Positions 18,964 through 27,629 of a stretch of DNA of 64,000 nt are shown here, one piece after another. Positions within the stretch are counted from its first letter, which is position 1. The number at the start of each line of letters is the position of its first letter. A model generated the notes under the pieces. It made no database searches. It was not told the DNA's origin and saw nothing but the letters and a program-made list of their open reading frames with translations. A program made the position numbers and the translations under genes. The DNA comes from Nonomuraea spiralis (GTDB lineage: Bacteria; Actinomycetota; Actinomycetes; Streptosporangiales; Streptosporangiaceae). The stretch lies in assembly GCF_014648435.1 (NCBI RefSeq), contig NZ_BMRC01000003.1, forward strand, positions 186,001-250,000, given 5' to 3'.

Positions 18964-19038
18964 CATGCCCCGCAACCGTCATGCCCCGCAACTTCATGAT
19001 CTGCGACGCAGCGTAGTCGTGGAGCGTCCCTGAACCGG

Positions 19039-19071
19039 GCGGCGGCCCCCCGTACGCCGGGAGGCCGCCGC
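19039..19071 (-). terminator. Hairpin after dacB
   Basis: GCGGCGGCC and GGCCGCCGC form a nine-base stem with a 15-base loop, 18 bases downstream of the dacB stop. There is no T-run, so it is only a probable terminator. Confidence 0.45.
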
Positions 19072-19088
19072 GGTGGGTCAGCGGGTGG

Positions 19089-20633
19089 TCAGCACTGGGC
19101 CGGCTTCAGCCACGAGCACTCCAGGTCGCCGGCCGCGCCCTGGTCGGCGGCCTTGAGCTGGGCGGTCACGTCGGTCGCCGTGGCCCGCGAGAATTGGGCG
19201 AGCCGGATGGCGATCTTGTCCTCGATGTCCTTCGGCGAGCCCGACAGGTACTGGTTCAGCATGATCGAGAAGACCAGCGGCTCGCCCTCGGCGCTGGTCA
19301 CGTAGCCCGACAGCGAGGTCACGCCGGTCAGCGAGCCCGTCTTGGCGTGCACGTTGTTCGCGGCGGGCGTGTTCCGCATCCTGCTGCGCAGCGTGCCGCC
19401 GGTGAAGCGGTCGGAGTTGCCCGCGATGGGCAGGGCCTCGTACCAGGTGCTGAACCAGGGCTTGGTCCGTACGGAGGTCAGGAGCTGCACGATCGAGTCC
19501 GGCGAGAAGCCGTCGCGGCGCGACAACCCCGAGCCGTCCCGCATGTTGATCACCTGGACGCCGTTCGCCTTGGCGAAGTCCGTGGCGACCTTGAGACCGG
19601 CCGACCACGTGCCCTGACCAGTGGCCTTGCGGCCCATGGCCTTGGTGAGGATCTCGGCGTGCATGTTGTTGCTCAGCTTGAGGAACGGCACCAGCAGCTC
19701 GCCCAGCGGCATCGAGTCGTGCCTGGCCAGCTCGCTCGCCCCGGCGGGAGCCGCCCCCGTGGTCGTCGCCCCGAGCACCCGTACGCCGTGCGCGGCCAGC
19801 GCCTTGCGGAACAACGAGGACACGTACGCGGTGGGGTCGTCCACCGCCACCCACTCCTGGTACGGGTCCGCGACCGTACCGGTGATCACGACCGTCCGCG
19901 TGCTGTGCTGTCGTTCGATGAGCACGTCGGTCTCGGCGCCCACGGTGGCCTTGTTGACGATCTTCAGGTAGTCGGTCTCCGGGGTCGTGGTGACCTTGAC
20001 CTGGCCGCCCTCGGCCGCAACCGAGACGATGACCGAGCCCGCGTCGTAGTCCCGGTCGGGCGAGGCGGTCAGCGCGGAGATCGGCGCCGCGTAGTAGGCG
20101 GTCTCGTCGTCCCACGCCCAGTCGGTGCCGAGCCGCTGCCCGTCGAACCAGGTGTCGTCGGCGATCAGCTTGCCGGTGACGACCTTGACGCCCGCCGCGG
20201 CGACCTTGGCCGCCAGCGCGTCGTAGTCCTCGGCGAGCATGGTCGGGTCTCCGGTGCCGCGCAGCACCAGGTCGCCGGTGAGCACCGAGCCGACCTTGCG
20301 GCCGGCGTTCAGCACGGTGGTCGGGAAGCGGTAGTCGAGGCCGAGGGTCTCCACCGCCGCGGCCGAGGTGAACAGCTTGGTGTTGGACGCCGGGGTCAGG
20401 AGCTTGCCGGCGTCGGTGGCGTAGAGCTGCTCGCCGTTCGCGGCGCTCTTGACGACGACGCCCGCCCTGGCGATCGTGAGCCGCGAGTCGCCGAGGATCT
20501 GGTTGAGGTCCTGGGTCAGGTCGGCCACGCCGGGTGAGGGGTCGAGGGCGACCGCGGGGGTGGAGGGGCCGGACGCCCACGCGAGGGCCGCGACGAGCGT
20601 GCCCGCGAGGAGGGAGGCTGAGGTGCGCCGCAT
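19089..20633 (-). CDS. dacB: D-alanyl-D-alanine carboxypeptidase/endopeptidase (PBP4, S13 family)
   Basis: Exported low-molecular-weight penicillin-binding protein that trims peptidoglycan stem peptides. A signal peptide ends near PAVA (about residue 28). Active-site motifs are in order: SNTK (nucleophile Ser and Lys, LLTPASNTKLF), SNN (LKLSNNMHAEIL) and KTG (VHAKTGSLTG). The large insertion between the first two motifs is typical of S13 enzymes, and 514 residues is a normal length. GGAG lies seven bases before the ATG. It is a single-gene unit. Confidence 0.95.
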   Translation of the reverse strand: MRRTSASLLAGTLVAALAWASGPSTPAVALDPSPGVADLTQDLNQILGDSRLTIARAGVVVKSAANGEQLYATDAGKLLTPASNTKLFTSAAAVETLGLDYRFPTTVLNAGRKVGSVLTGDLVLRGTGDPTMLAEDYDALAAKVAAAGVKVVTGKLIADDTWFDGQRLGTDWAWDDETAYYAAPISALTASPDRDYDAGSVIVSVAAEGGQVKVTTTPETDYLKIVNKATVGAETDVLIERQHSTRTVVITGTVADPYQEWVAVDDPTAYVSSLFRKALAAHGVRVLGATTTGAAPAGASELARHDSMPLGELLVPFLKLSNNMHAEILTKAMGRKATGQGTWSAGLKVATDFAKANGVQVINMRDGSGLSRRDGFSPDSIVQLLTSVRTKPWFSTWYEALPIAGNSDRFTGGTLRSRMRNTPAANNVHAKTGSLTGVTSLSGYVTSAEGEPLVFSIMLNQYLSGSPKDIEDKIAIRLAQFSRATATDVTAQLKAADQGAAGDLECSWLKPAQC

Positions 20634-20743
20634 GTGGTCTCCAAGGGACTGGGGGATCGCATGTGAGCATGAATCAGCTCAGTCGCCGTGTAATCCGCAA
20701 ATATCCGTATTTCTGGGGCGGTGTCGGCTCAGGGGGAGGGGCT

Positions 20744-21295
20744 TCAGAGGGCGGGCTGGCCCGAGGTCAGCAGGAAGCCGCAGTCGCCGAAGGAGATCTC
20801 GTCGCCCGACTTCACCCGGGCGGGCCCCACCAGCCGCCACCCGTTGAGCCGGGTGCCGTTGAGCGAGCCGAGATCGACGAGCAGCCAGCCGCCGTCGCCC
20901 TCGCGCCGCAGCTCGGCGTGCACGCGGGACACCGTCAGGTCCGACAGTACGAGGTCGCAGGCCGACCCCCGGCCCACGACGTAGCGCAGCCGGTCGTCCT
21001 CCGGCAGTGCCAGCCGGGGCAGCCGCGGCCGCCGCCAGGCCGACTGCAACCGGGTGGTGAACTCCGACACCGACGAGACCGCGTCCGTCAGCCGTTGCCT
21101 GAACGTGGGCCGTCGCGGCAGGTCGGCGACCAGCTCGTCGAGCTCGTGCTGGCTGCGTGCCCGCAGCGCCTGGTCGACCCGGCCGACGAAGGTGTCGTGG
21201 GAGATCCGGCCCTCCACGGCCCGGTGCTTGAGCTCGTCGATCGCGCGGTCGCGTTCCCCGTCGGAGGCGCGGAACGGCGGTTGCGTGGAGCTCAT
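20744..21295 (-). CDS. DUF1707-FHA domain protein
   Basis: Cytoplasmic protein of 183 residues. The first 55 or so residues are a DUF1707 domain (RASDGERDRAIDELKHRAVEGRISHDTFVGRVDQAL), usual in small actinomycete proteins. The C-terminal 90 are a forkhead-associated domain with the phosphothreonine-binding residues: VGRGSACDLVL, SRVHAEL and GSLNGTRLNG. FHA domains read Ser/Thr kinase phosphorylation, so the protein is likely an adaptor in such a pathway, with no kinase gene nearby. It has no membrane segment. Confidence 0.88.
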   Translation of the reverse strand: MSSTQPPFRASDGERDRAIDELKHRAVEGRISHDTFVGRVDQALRARSQHELDELVADLPRRPTFRQRLTDAVSSVSEFTTRLQSAWRRPRLPRLALPEDDRLRYVVGRGSACDLVLSDLTVSRVHAELRREGDGGWLLVDLGSLNGTRLNGWRLVGPARVKSGDEISFGDCGFLLTSGQPAL

Positions 21296-21357
21296 CTCCC
21301 GAGTATCGGCCTGAACGGCGTTCCGTGTCCAGAATACGCGGATCGGTTGCGATCGCC

Positions 21358-21381
21358 ATACTCAGTATGCATACTCAGTAT
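21358..21381. promoter_or_regulatory. Double palindromic operator at the PadR gene start
   Basis: The 11-base palindrome ATACTCAGTAT occurs twice (21358-21368 and 21371-21381), centre to centre 13 bases, ending two bases before the padR-type ATG. CATACT (21370-21375) in the same stretch could be the -10 box of a leaderless mRNA. PadR repressors often repress their own operon, so this is probably the autoregulatory site. Confidence 0.7.
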
Positions 21382-21383
21382 CC

Positions 21384-21896
21384 ATGTCGATCAGGCATGG
21401 ACTGCTCGCCCTGCTGAGCAGCGAACCGCGGTACGGCTATCAGCTCCGGGTGGAGTTCGAGGCGTCGACGGGGGCGACCTGGCCCCTCAACATCGGCCAG
21501 GTCTACACGACGCTCACCCGCCTGGAACGTGACGGCCTGGTCGCGCCGGGCGGCGCCGACGAGCAGGGGCGCGCCGTCTACATGATCACCGAGGCCGGTC
21601 GGGAGGAGCTGGAGCGATGGTTCAGCACCCCCGTCGACCACTCCGACCGGCCTCGGGACGAACTCGTCATCAAGATCGCGATGGCCGTCGCCGCCACGGA
21701 CGTGGACGTGGGAGAGGTCATCCTGGCCCAGCGCATGGCCACCATGCGCACGCTCCAGGACCTGACCAGGGCCAAGAGGGCAGTGGGGGACGGCCTCGCC
21801 CAGCGACTCGTCCTCGAATCGATGATCTTCAAGGCCGAGGCCGAGCAGCGCTGGCTCGACCACTGCGAGGCCGTTGTCAAGGAGAAGAACGCATGA
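21384..21896 (+). CDS. PadR family transcriptional regulator
   Basis: Product of 170 residues: an N-terminal winged helix (HGLLALLSSEPRYGYQL to NIGQVYTTLTRLERDGLV) with the classic PadR signature, then a helical C-terminal dimerisation part. It lies first in an operon with an ABC ATPase and an FtsX-like permease (ATGA overlaps), and the operator covers its own promoter. By analogy to LmrR-type PadR repressors it probably binds an exported compound and relieves repression of the transporter. There is no ribosome site before the ATG, consistent with a leaderless message. Confidence 0.92.
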   Translation: MSIRHGLLALLSSEPRYGYQLRVEFEASTGATWPLNIGQVYTTLTRLERDGLVAPGGADEQGRAVYMITEAGREELERWFSTPVDHSDRPRDELVIKIAMAVAATDVDVGEVILAQRMATMRTLQDLTRAKRAVGDGLAQRLVLESMIFKAEAEQRWLDHCEAVVKEKNA

Positions 21897-22573
21897 CTGT
21901 GGTGGAGCTGCGGGACGTCACCCGCGAGCACGGCCAGGCCCACGCCCTGCGCGGCGTGAGCCTGGAGGTGGCACAGGGGGAGCTCGTCGCCGTCATGGGC
22001 CCGTCGGGCTCGGGCAAGTCGACCCTGCTCAACCTGGCCGGCGGCCTCGACCGGCCCACGTCGGGCACGGTACGGATCGAGGGCCGCGACCTGGCCGAGG
22101 TCCGCGACCTGGCCGCGCTCAGACGCGGCAGCGTCGGCTACGTCTTCCAGGACCTCAACCTGATCCCGTCCCTGACGGCGGCCGAGAACGTCATGCTGCC
22201 CAGGGAGCTGGACGGCGTGCGCGCCGCCCAGGCCCGCAAGGAGGCGCTGGCCGTCCTCGCCGACGTGGGCGTCGACCAGTTCGCCGACCGGTTCCCCGAG
22301 GAGTTGTCCGGCGGCCAGCGCCAGCGCGTGGCCATCGCCAGGGCGCTGGTCGGCGAGCGACGGCTGTTACTGGCCGACGAGCCGACCGGCGCGCTCGACA
22401 CGGCCACCGGCGACGAGATCCTGAGCCTGCTGCGCAACCGCTGCGACGAGGGCGCGGCGGTGTTGCTGGTCACCCACGAGCCGCGCTACGCCGCCTGGGC
22501 CGACCGGGTGGTCTACCTGCGGGACGGCCTGATCGCGGAGGCGTCGGCGGTGCGGCTGGAGAGCGCGCGATGA
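21893..22573 (+). CDS. ABC transporter ATP-binding protein (MacB/LolD-like)
   Basis: 226-residue ATPase. Walker A is GPSGSGKST, the Q-loop is VFQDLNLIP, the signature is LSGGQRQRVAIARAL, and Walker B is LLLADEPTGALDT with a switch His in VTHE. The D-loop and the PTGALD motif are those of the ABC ATPases that pair with FtsX/MacB-type permeases. It overlaps the PadR gene by ATGA and the permease gene by ATGA, so the three proteins are made together. Confidence 0.95.
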   Translation: MTVVELRDVTREHGQAHALRGVSLEVAQGELVAVMGPSGSGKSTLLNLAGGLDRPTSGTVRIEGRDLAEVRDLAALRRGSVGYVFQDLNLIPSLTAAENVMLPRELDGVRAAQARKEALAVLADVGVDQFADRFPEELSGGQRQRVAIARALVGERRLLLADEPTGALDTATGDEILSLLRNRCDEGAAVLLVTHEPRYAAWADRVVYLRDGLIAEASAVRLESAR

Positions 22574-25134
22574 GCGCCTTCCTGGCCGCCCTGCGCATCT
22601 CCCGCAGGGACGCGCTGCGTTTCAAGGGGCGCAGCGCCCTGATCATGGTGATGATCGGGCTGCCCATCCTGGTCATCACGGGGATGCTCACCGGCGCGGC
22701 GACGACCAGCCTCACCGCGCAGGAACGGGCCGGCTCGCGGATGGGGGCGGCCGACGCCCGTCTCATCACCTTTTCGTCCCGTGCGCAGGTCGAGCAGGAC
22801 TACAGCGGGTATTCCGCGGGCCAGCCGAAGAGCACCGGTTCGACGCGGCCGTGGACGACCACCGAGATCAACACGCTGCTCCCTGGTCGCCTGCTGCGCT
22901 ACCAGGAGAGCGTGGTCAGCGCCCGGCTGCCCGACGGCTTCTCCCAGGCGGATGTCCTGGAGATCGATCTGCGCGACCCCATGACGGCCGGGCTGCGCCC
23001 CCTGCTACGGGGCCGGTACGCCGCAGCGCCCGGCGAGGTGGCGATCTCGTCGAAGATGGCCGGCAGCGGCGTCCGGGTGGGCGACACGCTCGTCACGCGG
23101 CGGCCGGACCGCACCGCGAAGGTGGTCGGCGTCGTCGAGAACCCCAACCGGCCCGGCATCCTTGAGCTGGCCGCCCTGCCGGAGGGCCTGCTCCCGCATC
23201 AGAACGACGGCAACAGCAGCGGCTGGCTCGCCGACACCGCCGCGCCCGTCATGTGGTCGAAGGTGCAGCAGCTCAACCGGGCGGGCCTGGGCGTCACCTC
23301 CCGCGCGGTGCTCGACGCCCACGCGGGGGACGACTCCCGCTTCGACGGCCCGGGACACCTGGAGGATGCGGTCCTGCTCGGCGTCGCGATCGTGCTCGTC
23401 GTCATGGAGACCGTTCTGCTGGCCGGACCGGCGTTCGCCGTGGGGTTGCGGCGGCGGCGCAGGGAGCTGGCGATGATCGCCGCGCAGGGCGGGTCGGCGC
23501 GGCACCTGCGCATGATCGTGCTGGCCGACGGCCTGGTGCTCGGCGGCGCCGCGGCCCTGCTCGGGGTCGTCCTGGGCATCGGGCCGGGCCTGCTCGTCGA
23601 GTCGATCGCGGCCCGGGAGCTGGACTGGACGCACGGACCGGCTGAGGTGCCGTGGCTGCCGGTGCTCGGCGTGGCGGTGCTCGGCCTGGTCAGCGGGCTG
23701 ATCGCGGCGATCGTGCCCGCGGTGCAGGCGAGCCGGCAGGACACCGCGCAGGTGCTGGCCGGGCGGGCCGCGGAGATCCGGGGGCGGGCCCGGCGTCCCG
23801 TGCTCGGGATCGTGCTGCTGCTGGTGGGGCTGGGGGCGACCGGCTACGCCATGACCAGGGGCGTGGTGTCGATCGCGGCGGCCTTCGTACCGTTCGTGCT
23901 CGGCGTGGTCGCGTTGATGCCGTGGCTGGTCCAGGCCACCTCGCGGATCGCCGCCAGGCTGCCGCTCCCGCTGCGCCTCTCCGTGCGCGATGCCGCGCGC
24001 CACCGCGTCCGTACGGCCTCCGCCGCCGCGGCCGTCATGGCGGCGACCATGGGGGCGGTCACGCTCGGCATCGGCAGCAGCAGTGCGTACACCCACGAGG
24101 AGGAGAGCAACATCTCGGTGTTCCCGCTGGGCACCACGGTGATCGGCGGCGCCACGACGATGGACGGCCAGACGTGGGCCCGGCTGAAGGAGGCCGTCCG
24201 CGTCCGCTTCCCCGGTACGGAGATCGTCGCCGGACATGAGGTGACGGACGCCAAGGGCAGGACCATGTGGTTGACCGTGAACGCGACGTGCGGGGCGGAG
24301 GCGTGCCAGCCGTGGGTTCACGACCGTCCCCCGATCGGCGGCGCCGACCTGCTCGCCTTCCTCCAGAAGCGCCGTGACCCGCAGGCGGTCGCCGCGCTGG
24401 CGGCGGGCAAGGCCGTGGCGTTCAGCCCGGACGTGGTGCGCGACGGCATGATCGAGGTCGCCGTCGACCGCCAGGACGCGGCCACCCGCTCGACCATCAG
24501 GACCATCCGGATCCCGGCCGTGTTGTCCACCGGAGCCGACCCCCGTCAGGCGGGCGCCATGATCCCGCCGCAGGCGCTGGCCAAGGCCGGGTTCCGCGTG
24601 GTCGAGCGGATGCTCTACACCGCGTCCCCGCCGCAGGACGAACGGCGCATGGAGGCCGACCTGCGGGGCGAGGTGGACGGCAACCTGTTCCTCTACGCCG
24701 AGCGGGGGAAGGGAGAGGACCGCGCCTTCGCCCTCATGATCGTGCTCGGTGCGGCGCTGGTCCTCGTGCTCGGGGGCACGTTCGCGGCCACGGGGCTGGC
24801 GGCGGCCGACATGCGTCCGGACCTGAACAACCTGTCGGCGGTCGGTGCGGCGCCCCGGGTGCGCAGGCTGGTGGTGGCCGCCCAGGCCGCCTACATCGCG
24901 GGACTCGGCGCGGGGGTGGGCCTCCTGGCCGGATCCGTCGTCGGGGTCGCGGTGACCTGGCCGCTGACCAGGAACGGCGCCGCCGGCTCGCGCGCCTTCC
25001 TGGACGGCCCCGCCGTGATCGACGTCCCGTGGCTGCTCCTGGCCACGCTCGTGCTGGGCCTGCCGCTGGTCGCGGCCCTGGTGGCCGGGCTGTTCACCCG
25101 GACGCGCCTGGTGCTGGCCCGGCGGGTGGCCTGA
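22570..25134 (+). CDS. FtsX-like ABC transporter permease
   Basis: Product of 854 residues with the two-FtsX-domain layout of actinomycete exporters: a first membrane helix near residue 20-40, a large outer domain, a bundle of three helices near 280-400, a second half (FtsX-like, about 430-480 onward) and a final group near 730-850. Such systems export lipids or peptides or act mechanically on the wall; the substrate here is unknown. The last 41 bases overlap the tail of the convergent symporter gene. Confidence 0.9.
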   Translation: MSAFLAALRISRRDALRFKGRSALIMVMIGLPILVITGMLTGAATTSLTAQERAGSRMGAADARLITFSSRAQVEQDYSGYSAGQPKSTGSTRPWTTTEINTLLPGRLLRYQESVVSARLPDGFSQADVLEIDLRDPMTAGLRPLLRGRYAAAPGEVAISSKMAGSGVRVGDTLVTRRPDRTAKVVGVVENPNRPGILELAALPEGLLPHQNDGNSSGWLADTAAPVMWSKVQQLNRAGLGVTSRAVLDAHAGDDSRFDGPGHLEDAVLLGVAIVLVVMETVLLAGPAFAVGLRRRRRELAMIAAQGGSARHLRMIVLADGLVLGGAAALLGVVLGIGPGLLVESIAARELDWTHGPAEVPWLPVLGVAVLGLVSGLIAAIVPAVQASRQDTAQVLAGRAAEIRGRARRPVLGIVLLLVGLGATGYAMTRGVVSIAAAFVPFVLGVVALMPWLVQATSRIAARLPLPLRLSVRDAARHRVRTASAAAAVMAATMGAVTLGIGSSSAYTHEEESNISVFPLGTTVIGGATTMDGQTWARLKEAVRVRFPGTEIVAGHEVTDAKGRTMWLTVNATCGAEACQPWVHDRPPIGGADLLAFLQKRRDPQAVAALAAGKAVAFSPDVVRDGMIEVAVDRQDAATRSTIRTIRIPAVLSTGADPRQAGAMIPPQALAKAGFRVVERMLYTASPPQDERRMEADLRGEVDGNLFLYAERGKGEDRAFALMIVLGAALVLVLGGTFAATGLAAADMRPDLNNLSAVGAAPRVRRLVVAAQAAYIAGLGAGVGLLAGSVVGVAVTWPLTRNGAAGSRAFLDGPAVIDVPWLLLATLVLGLPLVAALVAGLFTRTRLVLARRVA

Positions 25135-26455
25135 GCCGGTACCGGAGGGTCACGAGGACCGACAGGAAGATGATCAGCGCCGGGACCGCGGTCTGCCCGA
25201 TCAGGACCGCGGTCACGGCGCTGTCCGGCTGCTGGACGGGTGTGCTCGGCTCGGACTCGACGAACCCGCCGATCGACAGGATGATCCCGAAGATCAGCGC
25301 GCCGAACGAGCTGACGCCGCTCTCGATGGCCGTCCACAACCCGGTCAGCACGCCCGCCCGCCGCTTGCCCGACTCGGCCGCGTCCGCGGCGACGACGTCG
25401 GCCAGCATCGAGAAGAGCATGAGCTCGACCCCGGCGATCCCGATGCCGACGAGCAGGATGGTCAGGTGGGCGTACAGGGGGCCGAACAGCGGGGTGGCCA
25501 TTGCCGCCGCCGTGCCGCCGCCGAACAGCAGCGCGGCCAGGATCATCGCGCCGCGCTTGTCGAAGCGCCGGGCCAGCCACACCCACAGCGGCATGGTCAG
25601 CAACATCGGCCCCACCAGCGCGGCGAAGAGCGTCTGCGTCGCCTTCGACGACCCGATCGTGTACGCCGCGAAGTACGGCGCGGCGGCCAGCATCATGCTC
25701 ACGGCCAGCATCTGCAGGCAGGCCATCACGGTCAGCCACAGGAACGCCCGATTGCCCTTGATCGCCGCGAACTGCTCGCGCCACCCGCCGTGGTCCGCCT
25801 CGGGGGCGCCGGTCATGGGGGCGCGGGCGGTGCCGAAGAAGGAGCCGAGCATCGAGGCCAGCAGGATGAGGGCGATCGTCAGGCCCATCAGCCGGTAGCT
25901 GCCGAGCGTGCCCTCCTCGCCCTCGCCGGTGGCGATCATCGGGGCCAGCACGCCGCTGATCGCGGTGGCCGCGCCGATGAAGACCATCCGCCACTGCAGC
26001 AGCGAGGTGCGCTCGTGGTAGTCGTGGGTCATCTCGCCGGGCATGGCCTTGTACGGCACCTCGTACAGCGCGTACGCCGTGGCCGTCGCCATGAAGCACA
26101 GGCCGATGTACAGGGCGGCCGGGACCCCGGTCAGCGGCGGCCCGGCGAAGACGAGGAAGAACGCGACGGGCAGCGTCAGCGACCCGGCCAGCAACCACGG
26201 GCGGCGCGGGCCCATCCGCGAGACGGTCCGGTCGGACCACCGGCCGACCAGCGGGTTGATGATCAGGTCCCACACCTTGGGCGCGGTGACCACCACGCCG
26301 GCCAGCCACGGGGGCACGGCCAGGAAGTTGGTCATGTAGTACAGCAGGAGCAGTCCGGGCACGGCGCTGACCGTGGCCGTGCAGAAGGAGCCCACGCCGT
26401 AGCCGAGGCGCACGCCCCTGGAGACCGTGGGCGTGCTCACCGGCGTCGTGATCAT
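25094..26455 (-). CDS. GPH-family (MelB-like) sugar:cation symporter
   Basis: Major-facilitator-type protein of 453 residues with about twelve membrane segments. The sequence fits the glycoside-pentoside-hexuronide family: GYGVGSFCTA, WDLIINPLVGRWSDRT, RMGPRRPWLL, YEVPYKAMPGEMTHDYHERTSLLQWRM, and a mid-loop with RRFDKRGAM. These carriers bring in sugars or their glycosides with Na+ or H+. Its 3' end runs 41 bases into the convergent FtsX-like gene. No sugar enzyme is next to it, so the substrate is unknown. Confidence 0.88.
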   Translation of the reverse strand: MITTPVSTPTVSRGVRLGYGVGSFCTATVSAVPGLLLLYYMTNFLAVPPWLAGVVVTAPKVWDLIINPLVGRWSDRTVSRMGPRRPWLLAGSLTLPVAFFLVFAGPPLTGVPAALYIGLCFMATATAYALYEVPYKAMPGEMTHDYHERTSLLQWRMVFIGAATAISGVLAPMIATGEGEEGTLGSYRLMGLTIALILLASMLGSFFGTARAPMTGAPEADHGGWREQFAAIKGNRAFLWLTVMACLQMLAVSMMLAAAPYFAAYTIGSSKATQTLFAALVGPMLLTMPLWVWLARRFDKRGAMILAALLFGGGTAAAMATPLFGPLYAHLTILLVGIGIAGVELMLFSMLADVVAADAAESGKRRAGVLTGLWTAIESGVSSFGALIFGIILSIGGFVESEPSTPVQQPDSAVTAVLIGQTAVPALIIFLSVLVTLRYRLRPPAGPAPGASG

Positions 26456-26535
26456 GGACCTATTCAAGCCGAGCGAGAGCTTGTTCGGTAGGGCCCAGTT
26501 TCCCGGGCCCCGCCGCGGCCACTCCCGTACGGTGG

Positions 26536-27390
26536 CTACTCCCGTACGTTGGCGCAGACCACGTGCGCGCCGATCTCGATCATCCGGCGTTCGCTGCGCG
26601 CGTCGGCGACCCTGGCCATGAGGATCGGCGCGCCGCTCGCCGCGAACTGCGGGAGGCGGGCGCGTACCAGGCGGTGCAGGTCGCGGACGACGTCCTCGGC
26701 GGCCGACATGTGCACCTTCACGTGCAGCATGATCCCGGTCGCCCCGGACGCGGTGCCGGCCTCGGAGATCCACACGTGGTGCACGAGCGGGAAGTCCGCC
26801 AGCAGTTGCGCGATGGCCTGCCGCAGCGCGGGCAGGATCGGGTGCGTGCACCGGCGGTAGCCCGGGTCCACCTGCTGCATCGGCCCCGACAGGTGGGGCC
26901 GGGGCGCGGGGACCCACGGCAGTGCGGGCGCCTCCGGGGCGGGCGGAGCCACCTGCGCCAGCGCGGGCACCCGCGAGACGGTCGCCATCGCGCCGGTCGC
27001 GTACGCGGCGGGCACCGCCCCCGACAGGACGGGGGTGTGCCCATTGCGGGTGCTGGTCAGGAAACGCTGGAGATCGTCGATGGGGACGGCCGCGGCGGCG
27101 GGGCCCGCGGCGTCGATCACGATCTCCCGCACGCCCGTGACGCGCTGGATGTCCAGGATGGTGTCGGCGTCGCACACCGAGAGGGAATGGCTGCCACGGT
27201 GTCGGGCGTAGGTCGTCGGGCTGGTGTACCCGAGCAGAACCCGGTCACCCGCCTGGGTCGTCCCAAGGACGACCGATCGATCTGGTCGCACTGCCACCAG
27301 GACTCCACCGTCGGCGAGGGCCGCCAGCAGGCGATGAGGCGCGCCATGCTGTGCGAGCACGTCGGCAAGCGCAGGATTCCCGATGCTCAT
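26536..27390 (-). CDS. SseB-like family protein
   Basis: Cytoplasmic protein of about 284 residues. The N-terminal half resembles the SseB N-terminal domain found in many actinomycete proteins (ALAD..HRLLAALADGGVLVAV...VLLGYTSPTTY). The C-terminal half (about 170-284) resembles the SseB C-terminal region, separated by a proline-rich linker (APPAPEAPALPWVPAPRP). Family function is not known, despite the type III secretion name. The ATG at 27390 is preferred; an alternative ATG lies four codons upstream at 27402. Monocistronic. Confidence 0.65.
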   Translation of the reverse strand: MSIGNPALADVLAQHGAPHRLLAALADGGVLVAVRPDRSVVLGTTQAGDRVLLGYTSPTTYARHRGSHSLSVCDADTILDIQRVTGVREIVIDAAGPAAAAVPIDDLQRFLTSTRNGHTPVLSGAVPAAYATGAMATVSRVPALAQVAPPAPEAPALPWVPAPRPHLSGPMQQVDPGYRRCTHPILPALRQAIAQLLADFPLVHHVWISEAGTASGATGIMLHVKVHMSAAEDVVRDLHRLVRARLPQFAASGAPILMARVADARSERRMIEIGAHVVCANVRE

Positions 27391-27509
27391 ATGACGAACC
27401 ATAGGTAGTCGGCCACGGCTTATCAGGCTAATGGTGAATAAATCTCCCGATCAAGACAAAGATGGGAGCAGAGTGGATGAGTTTCCCGCCACCCGGGTAC
27501 GCGGAGGGC

Positions 27510-27581
27510 TGTCTCATATCGTGGGTCCCTCGTGAACGCGTTCACAAGCGCGGATAGACTCTGAGGGATCCCGAGGGACCC
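27510..27581 (+). promoter_or_regulatory. serA promoter with nested palindromes
   Basis: TGTCTC..TGGG (27510-27525) is followed by a perfect 14-base palindrome GTGAACGCGTTCAC (27532-27545), which overlaps a possible -35 (GTGAAC); TAGACT (27555-27560) is the -10, 17 bases on. A second inverted repeat, GGGTCCCTCG (27523-27532) with CGAGGGACCC (27572-27581), brackets the promoter. These look like operator sites. Confidence 0.55.
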
Positions 27582-27629
27582 AGTGACGTGTCCCTCCTGC
27601 CCGCCGCATGCCCCTAAGGATCCACGCCT

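Noticed and set aside
21874..22569. N-terminal extension of the FtsX-like permease over the ATPase gene
   Set aside because: The extension is in the wrong frame of the ATPase; ATG 22570 with ATGA overlap and the MSAFLAALRISRRD start are typical for the permease.
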